A DNA stretch of 28,469 nt from Bremia lactucae. Lineage: Eukaryota > Oomycota > Peronosporomycetes > Peronosporales > Peronosporaceae. Location of the stretch: assembly GCF_004359215.1 (NCBI RefSeq), contig NW_027152016.1, positions 385,410 to 413,878 on the forward strand. The letters run 5' to 3'. The notes beneath the pieces are model-generated. The model saw nothing but the letters and a program-made list of their open reading frames with translations. It did not search any database and was not told the DNA's origin. This document shows positions 1-10,136 of the stretch, piece after piece (position 1 is the stretch's first letter; each line of letters starts with the position of its first letter). The position numbers and the translations under genes are program-made.

Positions 1-1250
1 AAAGACGGACTGATAAGAAATGACACGGTTGACGCCGTCGTCATCCTTATGCAGGAGCGCGCTGCCGATTGCAAAACTGGTTGCATCGCAGACGACGCAT
101 AAAGGTCTTATCTGCGTCTGGCAATGCCTAGACCGGTGCCTCAACGAGATAATAATTCACAGATGTGAATGCATCTACTTGTTTCTTTAATCAAACCCAT
201 TCTGCATCCTTTAAGGAGGTTCGGCAAGGGCTTAGTTCGCTCCGCCTAGTTTTTGCTATACTTATGCAAGCAATTAGCGAGCCCTTAGAATTAGGCTCAC
301 GCTTCATGGGAGTGACCATTCATTAACAGCAATTGCCTTGTCTGGTACCACTCGTACACCATGTGTATCAACGATGAAGCCCAGCACAGGTATCTAAGGA
401 ACCCCCAATGACGCACTTTTTAAAGTTGACCTACAATTGGGCATCACCCACAGCTAACAACACAGCCGATCAATGACGATTAAGCGAATATAATCACCCA
501 GCCCATCCTCGACCCTACTATACACGAAAACATCGTTCAATACAATTGGGGCGCGTAGGCATGGTGCTGACGCATCACGGAAGCCACCACTCGGTTAAAT
601 GTCGTCGATGAGCTTCTTAGCCTTATGCATCACAAGCCACTCCAAAAGCATACCGCTTGGGGTGATTACTGCCGTTTTGGCGACATCGGACTTTTTCATG
701 AGTACCTGATTGTAGCCGTCCTATAAATCTTACGCGGAAAAGATAGTTGACTTTTCCATGGAAACAGTAAGACATCTTCCACCGGGATTGACTTTTGTGC
801 CGGAATGATGGCCGTGTACATCTTATTGAAAGCGTGAACCATGCGCCACCCAACTGCGGCTTTACGCACACAAAAGGTCGGGCTGCAGTTGGCGACTTGC
901 TCTTACGTACATGTCCCGCCTTGACTCAATTGTCAAAGTTCGCATCGATATACTCGACTTCTTGTTTCGGGAATGGCCATTGCTGATCACACAATATTTG
1001 GTGCCAGGTTCCAAATTAATTTCGTGCCCGATGCCGCTATCTGCCGGTAGGCGGTTCGACACTTCTTTTGGAGACTTATCACGATTTTTTTACAGAATTT
1101 CTAAGAAGGGCTGTCCTCTAAGGCATCCGAGCCCCGAGGAGCGAGCCTTTTGTCTGTCTTCAAGATGTTCTCACCTACTGTGGGCGACGAAAAAAAGACC
1201 ACCAAGCTCTCGTCCGGAACTGGTGCGACTACTTGTGGATCTTTAATTGT
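1..1250 (-). pseudogene. Gypsy A reverse transcriptase / RNase H remnant
   Basis: Minus-strand frames show a broken but readable RT. The fingers/palm part (about 870-600) contains recognisable pieces such as the IPAQKSIPVEDVL stretch, DGYNQVLMKKSD and TPSGMLLEWLVM. The catalytic F/Y-DD box near 510-545 has decayed to a VLNDVFVYSR string, so two of the key residues are altered. The connection region follows, and at 130-1 the RNase H start reads CDATSFAIGSALLHKDDDG, where the first D is the usual catalytic one. Several frame changes and stops separate these blocks. The product would have copied element RNA into DNA in cytoplasmic particles; this copy cannot. Confidence 0.75.
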
Positions 1251-1654
1251 TAAGTACGGCAAGGAACAGATTCCACGACATCTCCAGGTGTTTTACTATC
1301 TCCTTGGCAGATTTTAAGATGTGCTGGGGCATCGCAATTAGGGACGCCTCTACCACTTTGTCCTTGGTGGGATCGAACACTCGTTTGAAGTAATGTCACT
1401 TTTACTGTAACTAATTCAAATATTACTTGTTTTGACGTGCCTCTAATCGTCCTTTCTTGTCTGGTACTCGTTTTTTTAGTCAACACGACCTTCGAGACTG
1501 GGAATAAAACATTGCCAAATTCCCCTTTAAAGCCGCGAGTTTTACAAAAGTATGTTATGCATCCGAATCCACGAGGTCATCATATGGTCGTAGCCTCGTA
1601 TTCGAGCGCTATAGACCGGCAGGGTTGAGGACCAAAAATTCGTCACCTCAGAGA

Positions 1655-2581
1655 CTATGATTCCAATTTGTTTGATAACTCTGAACATAGGGGTAGATTT
1701 CGAGTCCGCTTCAGTAGCGCATCCCGCTTCAACTGCGTTCTTGCATTTCTTAAACCCCCTGTGGTCGATGCAGAACCCACGCGTCTTGCATAGTTGGTCT
1801 TGCCATCACCTTTCGAGTAGAGAGTCCTCTTGCTGGGCGGCTTTAGCACCAGCAAAACCTCTAGCATAGCAGCGAGCCATCACTTGGCCGCGCTTGCCGC
1901 ACTTATAGCAGACTACGTCTGCATTGTCCATAGGAGTGGCATCCAACCTATCGACCGACAGCTTGTACCAAGTTGTCGCCGAGGCACTTTCAATAAATTT
2001 CTTCTCAACTTAGGCTAGTTTAATTGCCTCTTCCATCGTCGATGGCACCTTTCTAAAAAATGCGTGTCGGGATGGGCCGTGCCGCAGTCCGTTCATTAAT
2101 GTGGGCACCTTTATGTGTTCCAATTTCGTTCCCACACTAATGCACGCCGACAGCAAGCCCACCATCCTGCACATCTTATTGCACGAATCGCTTACTCCTG
2201 TCGCTCTTCAAAATACGCGTCTAAAGCATTACTCTGTTGGTCGGCGGCTGATACATGGCACGAACCTTTGTCTAAAAGGTCGCCTATATGGGGAACATCT
2301 TACCGTTCGTCATAAGTGCCGAGCAAGCCACTTCGAGGTCTTATTGGGCAAATAAAACATGGCGTATGAGACCATCCGGGTGTCATCCTTGACATCTGAG
2401 TGGGCCTCGGCTGATGTGGCGAGATGGAAAGCATTGCATCCGTCCTATTGATAGCCTCGCTTTGAGCCTGCTCACGCCTAAGCCTATCCTGAGTCTTAGT
2501 GTCGGACTCCATCGCGGATTGGCTGTGTGCCTCGGACGCGACCCTTCGCTGTCCGAGTACAAATATCTCAAACTGCTCCAA
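1655..2581 (-). pseudogene. Gypsy A gag remnant with zinc knuckle
   Basis: The gag polyprotein remnant starts near 2581 with a Gln/Arg-rich N-terminal segment (MEQFEIFVLGQRR...), runs through a helical capsid-like part (about 2300-2000, with a GLRHGPS motif), and ends in a CCHC zinc knuckle at 1910-1869. The knuckle reads C-x2-C-x4-Q-x4-C, so the metal-binding histidine is replaced by glutamine. At least three frame changes break the reading frame. Gag normally packages element RNA and forms the virus-like particle. The sequence from 1650 down to 1250 continues toward protease but is too eroded to assign domains. Confidence 0.7.
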
Positions 2582-2742
2582 CTAATTTACATATTGCTCA
2601 GGAGGAATGCTTGTGAGTCTGGCCCGGGCTTGCTTGTCAAGCCCCAGCACCAAGTGCTCTACCACCTCCCATTTATGTTCGGAGAGGTGTAAGAAATGAT
2701 ATTAAGGCTCATTTTCTGGCACGCTTAGAGAAACGGATTGTT

Positions 2743-2763
2743 GGAAGGAATACTAAAGCTACT
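2743..2763 (-). other. Primer-binding-like site of element A
   Basis: On the minus strand this block lies directly inside the LTR end at 2765. It matches the equivalent block of element B (9169-9191) and of element D (26022-26044), all ending in a variant of GTAGTCCKTCC. Position and conservation suggest a tRNA primer-binding site plus leader. The A copy has lost the initial TGG, in line with the decay of the rest of the element. Confidence 0.45.
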
Positions 2764-2764
2764 A

Positions 2765-3021
2765 TGAAACGGGGGTAAACGTCCTTACAGCTTACAAGAA
2801 ACGCTTGAGAAAGTTTTCAGCCTAAGTGATTGGTATCAAGTAAAATTGGAAACTAATTAGATCGTTCCGAATTGTTTTAATCGTACTAAGTAAGACCGTG
2901 TTCCCGTTTTTTCTGGGAACCACTTGTTCCCAGGTAGTGCTGTGCCCGAATAGCGGGCACAGCACCTGTCTGCAAATGTTATTGTTTATTTTAATTTGTA
3001 ATAATCCTGTAATGTGGCACA
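2765..3021 (-). repeat. LTR shared by elements A and B (5' of A, 3' of B)
   Basis: A 257-bp repeat matches 9194-9512 over most of its length, including the GAAACGCTTGA, GTATCAAGTAAAA, ACCGTGTTCCCG and AATCCTG-AATGTGGC blocks. On the minus strand it begins TGTGCCACATT and ends CCCGTTTCA, so it has degenerate TG...CA LTR ends. A polypurine tract lies on one side (3022-3033) and a primer-binding-like block on the other (2743-2763). This makes it simultaneously the 3' LTR of B and the 5' LTR of A. It is about 60 bp shorter than the other copy because of a gap near 2935. Confidence 0.75.
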
Positions 3022-3033
3022 TTTTTTTTCTTC
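3022..3033 (-). other. Polypurine tract of element B
   Basis: On the minus strand the 12 bases directly before the LTR start read GAAGAAAAAAAA, an all-purine run abutting the TG of the LTR. This is where plus-strand DNA priming would occur, and it marks the LTR at 2765-3021 as B's 3' LTR. Confidence 0.6.
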
Positions 3034-3171
3034 TAAAAAAGACCTCATTAACCGTAAGTGCTCAATTGTCATAACTCTAAATTTACGACCGAAGCCACGA
3101 TGACATAGTGCACGACCCACAATACCACAGCACCCCAGAGAACCATCAGCGGGAGAGCAACCATCCACGTG

Positions 3172-4375
3172 ATGAACCAACAACTCATCATTTGGAAGCT
3201 GTTCGACTTGTCCGGAGCTCACACTCCGGAATCGCTTACAACGATGCAGGACTACTTTTGGCGTTTTCCGGGGCTTTCCGCGGAAAGAGTCTCTAGTTAA
3301 TGCATACGACACTTTCCAAAGTTTCTGGTGCGCATTTATCCGGCGTTTGAATCGAATGCTCGAGGATAGAAAGAGCTTCTACAATGACTTGCAAATCGAG
3401 AGGACGATCGCGCTGATCACTCAATTGATGCTATACGCAAAAAGTATGCGAGAACGCTTGAAATGAGGACTGAGTCTACTATGTCCATGTCAACGAGAGA
3501 TGTCACTCTTGCGACGTCCACCTTGCGATGAATGGCACAGACACCTCGCTGCGTGTTGCCTGGATCGGGAAGCACGAGCACAGTCTATATGAACGACGGA
3601 CTGCAGTTTTTTGTAGTGCGCCTCGCTGGCGTCACCACTCTCGACAGCGGAGTCAATCTCCGCTGAATGCTCAGCGCAGAGCGGCGACATATTTGCCCGC
3701 CCATCCTGCTCTGCGCAACTCGTGAGGTCCCGTTCTCGTAGTCGTGGCGATACACATTCACCACGACGTTCTCGTTCTCGCTAAGAAAATTATTATTAAC
3801 GCCGTAAATCACGACACAGTTCCTGTTTTCGATGTCTTGAGTCGCCTTCCCGTCTTGCTAACTACGAGAACATTCGCGTCTGTTGTCGCATTGGGGTGGT
3901 CCAACTTTATTAACTCATATGCCCGAACAACGTTTGGAACGTCGCGAAGAAGCGACGAATGCGGGTTTCACTTATTCTGCTCGGGTAGAAACCCAAGCCA
4001 AAATTTATGATACTTCACGCGTTGGAACCGCGCACGTCTCGTGAGCCGACGTAGCAACTTCGGGGAGAGGGTTCTCGTGACCTGCAATACTATCCACGAT
4101 GCATCGAACCTGACCACAAGCGGTTATGGGCCCTCGCGATGGTAACGCTGGCGTCTTGGTTGTCCAAGTGGGCGCTGGTGAGGCTAAAGAAGGAGAACAA
4201 GGCTGCCGACGCTCTGCTAGATGCTGAAACTGCTCACGAGCGTGCTACAAAAGGACTGCTAGTGAGATTCAGCAGTCAAACCGTGAGCTGCTCGAACGCA
4301 GGGAACCTCAAACGCCAAATCTCGGTCATGCACAGACGGGAACGCAGCCGCTTCCAATGTCATTCGCGCGTCTAG
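3172..4375 (+). pseudogene. Antisense accessory ORF of Gypsy B, decayed, unknown function
   Basis: Coding-looking segments run on the plus strand, opposite to B's gag-pol. They are frame 1 at 3172-3297 (starts MNQQLIIWKLFDL), frame 2 at 3299-3463 (contains WCAFIRR and a charged helical run), frame 1 around 3586-3806 (NDGLQFFVVRLAGVTT, then SWRYTFTTTFSFSLRK, with two in-frame stops), frame 3 within 3744-4010 (TTRTFASVVALGWSNFIN) and frame 2 at 4139-4375 (Lys/Glu/Ala-rich, coiled-coil-like). Together they suggest an original protein of about 400 residues with a globular aromatic-rich body and a coiled-coil C-terminus. It begins about 150 bp from the 3' LTR and converges on the integrase end. 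I do not recognise a named domain; it resembles uncharacterised oomycete proteins. Confidence 0.55.
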
Positions 4376-4649
4376 CAAGGTAGGAAGGGAGGTCAATCTA
4401 CGAGCCTTCTGACTCTGATGTCAAAATCAACCCGTGAAGCTTAGCTGGGCGATAATTTCTTTAGCCGCCAGACGTATATTGTCGAGTGAAGTTGCAACGA
4501 TGAGGAAATATCCAGCGTGAAGACGTCGCCGATCGCCTCAAAAACCGTGATGGTCCGATAAAGCGTGGCGCGAGTTTACTCGCGCCTAGGTTGGTAAGTG
4601 TTGAATGCCTTAGGCCTTCTGTAGACAATATTATACAATCACATTACTG

Positions 4650-5943
4650 TAACTCACTCATGTTTTTCTACCATGTTTATCTGCATTCTCTTTCTGTTCA
4701 TCCACCGCAGACTGAAGTGCATCACGCACAAACCGATAAGGTGCTTGCCGTTGGAGGATAAACTTCGACATAGCCATTTTATCAAGTGGTCGCGCCGACC
4801 CAATCGGTGCGTGGTTGGCAGTAGGCAGACGCGTACCCAAAGACGGGTAATAAGTGTCTTCGCAGTTCATCGAGATAACGGGAACATTTCGCCACGTGAA
4901 GTCAAAAAGCAGACTTCGCCTAGGATCGGGTGACTACATTCGCGCTCGAAATTCTATGGGCTGCACTCGATCGCTGTTTATCACTTTCACTCCCACCCAG
5001 ATTAGAGCCACGAGGCGCCAAGTAAGGGTAGGAACTCGAGTGTGTCGAGCCGAATTCACACAAAATGGCGTCAACACTGTTGACGCGTGTGCATCATTGC
5101 TGAATGCGAACTTAGAAATTGGTAAAAATGCACTTCAACTCGTGAAGTTAATATATAAAAGTAGCATTACTCCAAAGAATACATGGAGGAACTACTCACG
5201 CGCTCGACTTGCCCAACCGTGTTTGCATGGGTCGCGTTTGACATCTGCAGCTTCGTCCCGAGAAGCTCGAACGGTGACGTCCAAAATGCGAATTTGAATG
5301 TGGGACACGGTCCGAAACAATATTACCCGGCAAGTCGTGATGGCGAAACACAGCGTCAATGAAGTGCATTGCGGTCGCGGCCGCGGTATTCATAGCGTGA
5401 ACAGGAATCAGGTGTGTCATTTTACTTTATCAGTCGACAAAATACAGAACACCCGTTCGATCTTGACTATCGGGCGCGAGCCCGAAGATAAAAACCATTA
5501 AAACTAAACGCTAAGGTTCAGGTGCTATCGGCAACGGTTGCAGGGGAGCCTGTGTTGATAAATATGGCTTTACCCGTTGGCATATTGCACATGTGCGAAT
5601 TTTGTTGCGTCCTTACTTGTACATCTGGAGCTAGATAAAGTCAAGATACACCACCGCAAAAATCTTATCGCTGCCTTTGCCACCAAATGGGGCATCGTGA
5701 TACTCGTGAAAGATTTGATCATGCAAGTCCGAGTCGTTGGCGATGACCGTACAAGGAACATCGAGGTGGCCGTTTTTTTATGTACAGAATTAGATCACCG
5801 TCTAAACAGTATCGCTCAATTTGACCACGCTTGGTTCGTGACAGAGCTCTTAGTGCAACATCACTGAGAGCGCGTAGATAAGCTATAACATCCGCGTAAT
5901 CGGGATCATTTTTGTATGCAGCGACTATTTGTCGAATAAGCAT
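4650..5943 (-). pseudogene. Gypsy B integrase remnant
   Basis: The minus strand carries an eroded integrase. Near 5943-5719 is the spacer before the zinc-binding domain (AAYKNDPDYADVIAYLRAL, then KRGQIERYCLDGDLILY). Near 5761-5570 lies the H/C zinc-binding part in shifted frames. At 5420-5196 the catalytic core reads THLIPVHA...HFIDAVFRHHDLPGNIVSDR, with the second catalytic Asp in VSDR, and is then frameshifted. At 4870-4658 a segment with FVRDALQSAVDEQKENADKHGRK matches the basic linker before the C-terminal GPF-type domain. A complete enzyme would insert element DNA; this copy is broken at several points. Confidence 0.75.
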
Positions 5944-7191
5944 AGCTCGGGGGTAATCCGACTTAAAATCAGTGATACATATCGATCATCCTCGTCATCG
6001 TCTTCAGTCACCTCGCGACTCAGCGCAGTCCGAGGTTCGTAGTCGAAACGCCGTGACAGAGCATCATCAAGGTTATTGGTTTTACCTGGCTTATAATGCA
6101 CGATGAAATTGTACTCGGAAAAAAAGGACAGCCACCTATCCATCAATTGCGACAGGTGCGGAGTCATCATCGCTGTGCGCAGCGATGCATGATCAGGATA
6201 CAAAGCAATGTACGTGTACGTTTTCTAAGCATGAGCACACGAAACTTGATGAATGCATACCGCATTGCTAACTAGTCCTTATCATGGACCGGATAGTTCT
6301 TCCCTGCTGCTTTCATCTATCGTGACTAATAACTCACGAGTCGTTCACGAATCTCACCATCAAATTGCATGAGGGCACAACCAATGTGAAGTCACTTGCA
6401 TCGCATACCACGTGAATGGCTTGGAGTCTTTAAAAAGGACCAACACTGGCGCTGAAGTCAGGCTCTTCTTCACTGCATCGAAGGCCATTTGATTCTCAGG
6501 ACGCCACAACCACGTGGTGCCTTTGTTCAGAAGTGACGACAAAGGCTGTGTAGAACCGGGGTAATCCTTCGTATGCTTTAGCAAGTAATTGGCAAACCGA
6601 GCCACTAAAGCAACTCCGTACCGTTCTTGGGCGTGGCCAAGAACAGATTGACGACACCGTCTCTGGATCAGCTCCGACCAGATTCGAATGTAATTGTTGT
6701 CTTGCATGACTTGTCACATCTGTTTCAAGTGTCAAAAGTGAACTTAGATATCGCTGAGGTTGTTATCAGCGCGACAATGGACACAGATTAAATCTAAGTA
6801 ACTAGGAGCCAAGTCCTGGAGTGGTCTCAATACTTAGACCCCATGCGATTGAAATTGGCCGGTGCATTTTTCAACCCTTGTGGCTTCACTAGCCACCACT
6901 CGGGGTTTCCACCGCTGTGAGTGGTATTTCGCTCTGCCGCATCAGGATCTGGTAGAAGTCATCAGTTATATGAATGGCTTTGAAGACGACGCTACATGAC
7001 ATGGAGTTTAACACTATGTCCTTCCTGAGAATAGGCGTTTGCGCAAGAGTATTGGCATCATTTAGCCGATTTAAAGCATGCACTATACACCAGCCTATCG
7101 TAGCTTTTTGTGCAGAAGGTTTGACTTGAATGTGGCGAAGTAATTTCGTGCACATGAACCGCCTTGCGGCGGCCTCCAAACAGCTCATCAA
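5925..7191 (-). pseudogene. Gypsy B reverse transcriptase / RNase H remnant
   Basis: The RT palm starts at 7191-6889 (AQTPILRKDIVL, DDFYQILMRQSEIPLTAVETPSGG), followed in another frame near 6900-6845 by LVKPQGLKNAPANFNRMG. The catalytic F/Y-DD box after it has decayed to YLDLICVHCRADNNLSD. The connection (6640-6430) reads ANYLLKHTKDYPGSTQPLSSLLNKGTTW in short runs, then AFDAVKKSLTSAPVLVL, and is frameshifted at the start of RNase H. At 6203-5925 the end of RNase H is clear: YPDHASLRTAMMTP, WLSFFSEYNFIVHYKPGKTN, then an acidic DDDEDDR tail. The domain order is normal for Gypsy. The catalytic aspartates of RT are lost, so the copy is inactive. Confidence 0.8.
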
Positions 7192-7406
7192 TAGCCTCTA
7201 GTCGAGGCTATTGACGAACAGTTCGAGGCAACGGTCACTGCCGTGTTACGCAATACTTCTAACCTGCCACGAGATCAATCTCGTGCGAACACCACGATCA
7301 GCAGGAAGTTCGGCTGGAATTGTGTCCAAAAAAACATCTGCATACTCACGAGCAATGTTGTAGATAGAGTTACCATACTCTCGCGGAGCCTCCCATGACT
7401 TTGACG

Positions 7407-8120
7407 CTATCGTTCTTTACGCGCTGATTTTGGCTCAGCGCTTCGAGTCGCGTCATTTGCTCTTCGTTTGTCGTGGTAACCACCTCGTTGGTGATCAAAC
7501 ATACCTGTTCCTCGGCCTCTTTTTAGATCACGTAGGAAATGCTTCCACGAGAGTCCTAGAAGGCGTTGAATTGAGGGCGCGTCACGAGGTGGACTCGCGA
7601 CTCCAATGTATTGGCGCCTCTCAGAAGGACAGAACAAGCAGTACAGAGAGGGCCATCGCTCGCTCTATGCATCGTAGGTATCGTGGATTCACGAGCTACG
7701 ACTGCTACGTTGAGCCAGTCATTTGGGGATACCATGAGATGGGTGAACACTTCACTGACGTCGAACTTGCGTCGACGTCTCACTGATCTGCCTAATTAGT
7801 CGATCTAGGGCTAATAACGTGTCAACCATGGCATGCCCAGGATGCAATCGAATGCACACTTCATCGCAGAAAACCAATAAATTATCACACTGAGATAACC
7901 ATCAAATGTATACGGCAATGACACTTCGCAACGCGGTATACAATGTGGTTTCACGTCTGCCAACTTGACAATGACTCGAACAGGCCCCTCGCGGATCAGA
8001 GCGCTGCGAGGCAGCACCGATAAAAAGGTGTCACGACAAAGAATATTCGTGAGTCCAGGAGCGCTCGTAGAGGTCGCTGGGCACCGGCGACATGTAAGTT
8101 AACAATAAGCACACGTAAAT
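7407..8120 (-). pseudogene. Gypsy B protease region remnant
   Basis: At 8120-7811 minus-strand frames read TNILCRDTFLSVLPRSALI, then GPVRVIVKLADVKPHC and PYTFDG, ending AFDCILGMPWLTRY, the characteristic C-terminal end of Gypsy retropepsin-like domains. From 7783 to 7556 a linker to RT follows (DVSEVFTHLMVSPNDWLNVAVV, ASDGPLCTACSVLLRGAN), and 7637-7407 is eroded linker. I could not find the catalytic D-T/S-G triad upstream of 8120; the sequence at 8130-8400 on this strand is too broken to judge. The protease would process gag-pol. Confidence 0.65.
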
Positions 8121-8439
8121 CACCAGTCACCGGGTAGCATTAAATCGTGCAAACAGCACAAGGGAGGTGGAAGGTCGGGCTGTCACCGGGGGAACCGGAA
8201 GATGCAGGGCGCCCTACTGGTCTCGTCGGTTGTTTAACGTACGGCTGGAGCAGCGCCATTATGATGAGCGTCCCCTATGTGATCCGGCATTAGCGCTGGT
8301 GCGCGGCACTCAGCCGGGCGACGGTGAGAGCCGAAGGAACGGTATAAGCCTTGGTGAGCCTAAACTTCTAGCGGAGGGCTAAGCAAAGGCCTCCTCTAGT
8401 ATGGCAGGCTCCGCACGCTCAAGCGAAAAGCAGGTATGT

Positions 8440-9082
8440 CCCTCACGCATACCGCCTATAAAGACGTTCACCTGTGTATACATCTCCATGGTGTGTAGCA
8501 AGGCTATTTTCTCTTAGGCCATAGCCGAGTTCATTCAACACGAACATGACGGGGTCCAGGAGAAAGAAGCCTTGCTTCACCAGAAATGGCAAACCATCGG
8601 CACGTAGTCGCATCGCCATTTTATCCTGTCGCATAGACAGAAACTTGTGCGCAACATTTTGTCCTGTTGCGGTGGCTCGGAGGCAAGACGAAAGGTCATC
8701 TTGGATGGCATCCAGGGAAAGGAATGGGTCCTTGGTCCATTCCTTGGCTTTCCCGGGGAGACAGTAGAGGAGGAATTAGACCTTCGACTGGGGCGTCTCG
8801 AGGAGCCTCGATGCGATGGCGATGTCGACTTCTCAGAACCATCGATTCAGCGACAATCGATCTTAAACTTCTTTTGAGCAGAAGGAGGTTTTTATTTTTA
8901 CGGAATCGTTCCGTGGAGATCGCGAGGGAGTCAAACCTCGCCGATTGGACTCTTTGAGCTCGCGAGCCATAAATTCGTGTATGGCGAGAAGTTGTGCGCC
9001 AGGGGTCGCTGATCTCATCAACGATGCAACAAACGCCTTTTTGATATCGCCACGAAACGACTGAGGGCACCCCACTCAACAC
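8440..9082 (-). pseudogene. Gypsy B gag remnant
   Basis: Frames at 9082-8863 and 8634-8443 on the minus strand read as gag-like helical sequence, for example LRADGLPFLVKQGFFLLD followed by VLNELGYGL, and KKAFVASLMRSATPGAQLL. The region lies directly downstream of B's 5' LTR and primer-binding block, where gag is expected. Plus-strand ORFs of 73-96 codons over the same bases are shadows. No zinc knuckle could be found between 8440 and 8130. Reading frame changes are frequent, so no intact protein is possible. Confidence 0.5.
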
Positions 9083-9168
9083 CGGTGAGATTAGAAAAGG
9101 TCGCGTGCTCCAGAAGCAAATATGGAGCGTCGTATTACGATGATTCGCTCATCCCAAACTCGGGCACG

Positions 9169-9191
9169 GGAAGGACTACTAAGTGCTGCCA
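9169..9191 (-). other. Primer-binding-like site of element B
   Basis: On the minus strand, two bases inside the LTR end (9194), the sequence begins TGGCAGCACTTAGTAGTCC. The TGG start fits pairing to the CCA end of a tRNA, and the block is shared with element D (26022-26044) despite unrelated LTR bodies. The tRNA species cannot be named from this alone. Confidence 0.55.
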
Positions 9192-9193
9192 GT

Positions 9194-9512
9194 TGTAACG
9201 GGACTAGAAGGCCCCATCACTAGCTTACACGAAACGCTTGAGGAAGCTTTAAGCCTAAGTGTCAGGTATCAAGTAAAACTGGAAGCTAATTCAATCGTAA
9301 TGAATGTTAGAACCGTACTAAGTACAACCGTGTTCCCGCCTTTTCGGGGAACCACTTACACTTAGGTATTTATCATTGGCATATATCGGATCTTTAGACC
9401 CCAAATAATGAACCAATAATAAATTGTTACGCTGAGCCCGCTATTCGGACACATCACCTGCCTACAAATGTATTTGTTTCTTCGTTTTGCGTTAATCCTG
9501 CAATGTGGCCCA
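9194..9512 (-). repeat. 5' LTR of element B
   Basis: A 319-bp repeat is homologous to 2765-3021. On the minus strand it begins TGGGCCACATTGCAGG and ends CCCGTTACA, giving TG...CA ends. Compared with the other copy it has about 60 extra bases around 9357-9420. The divergence between the two copies indicates an old insertion. Confidence 0.75.
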
Positions 9513-10136
9513 TTTCATACCAAGTAAAGGCGGGCGCTACTATAGCAGCCACGCTCTATTTAAGCACACACCTCCAAGCACAGGAGTTAGTTGGTGGGTG
9601 ACTAAGCGACCTCACCCAACGGACTTATTACCTTAAAGAAGTGTCGTCACGGAAGCGGTAATCCGGCTTCGCGTGCGCACTGGTTAGCTAGGAAGTAGGT
9701 TAAAGACTGATTTATATTCAATCGAGCGTAATACAACAAATCAATAGATGCCACCTCTGTAGATGTTTCACTTGAATATGCAAAAAGGGTTCTTAAAGCT
9801 GGAGCAAAAAAATACCTATTAAAACAAAATTTATATATAATAATATAATTAATAAAATAGTTGTTAAAAAATATTTCACCTCTACATTGCGAGTGTATTC
9901 CTTTGAAAACCACGGATCGTGGATAACGCTACCTAGCCGTCATCCTATGCACATACACAAGGGTGGGTCACTTTATGCACCACACCCAATTGGCAGGTTT
10001 AAGAACGTCACATGAAGTAATTGATCACCCCCGTTAGGCACATAAAGTGTACTTAACGAATTTGTATAACACCGGCCAAACAGAATATCTATATTATTGA
10101 ATTGAAAATAATTGGCGCCATTTCTGGATCGACATC
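9513..10136. other. Gene-poor spacer upstream of the RPA2 pseudogene
   Basis: No convincing gene. A 60-base AT-rich stretch of As and Ts lies near 9820-9880. An 88-codon minus-strand ORF (9647-9913) is hydrophobic and aromatic, encoded by this AT-rich DNA, and has no recognisable feature. The last 100 bases presumably held the promoter of the RPA2 copy; CCATTTCTGG at 10118-10127 is only loosely like the oomycete initiator. Confidence 0.4.

Larger units (their letters stand above)
1..3021 (-). mobile_element. Ty3/Gypsy retrotransposon A, decayed, cut by the left window edge
   Basis: A Gypsy-type element reads leftward. From right to left it has an LTR (2765-3021), a primer-binding-like block (2743-2763), gag with a zinc knuckle (2581 down to about 1650), a gag-pol junction stretch with weak protease-region similarity (about 1740-1250), reverse transcriptase (about 1250-130) and the start of RNase H at the window edge. 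The order gag-PR-RT-RNase H, with integrase presumably further left, is the Ty3/Gypsy order. Every domain has stops and frameshifts, so the copy is dead. It resembles element B in layout, primer-binding block and LTR, so the two are probably the same superfamily clade. Confidence 0.8.
2765..9512 (-). mobile_element. Ty3/Gypsy retrotransposon B, complete outline, decayed
   Basis: A 6.7-kb element lies on the minus strand between LTRs at 9194-9512 (5') and 2765-3021 (3'). From right to left it has the 5' LTR, primer-binding block, gag (9082-8440), protease (about 8120-7407), RT (7191-6500), RNase H (about 6480-5925), integrase (5943-4650), an antisense ORF on the plus strand (3172-4375), a polypurine tract (3033-3022) and the 3' LTR. 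All sense genes carry frameshifts and stops. The roughly 1.6 kb between integrase and 3' LTR is unusually long for a Gypsy element and is explained by the antisense ORF. Confidence 0.8.

Noticed and set aside
8546..8957. Overlapping plus-strand ORFs of 73-96 codons
   Set aside because: They lie antisense to the B gag region, within a decayed element, without motifs. They are also not in the integrase-3' LTR position of the antisense genes.
9820..9880. AT-rich stretch as a replication origin or matrix attachment site
   Set aside because: Only base composition supports it; no defined motif is recognisable.
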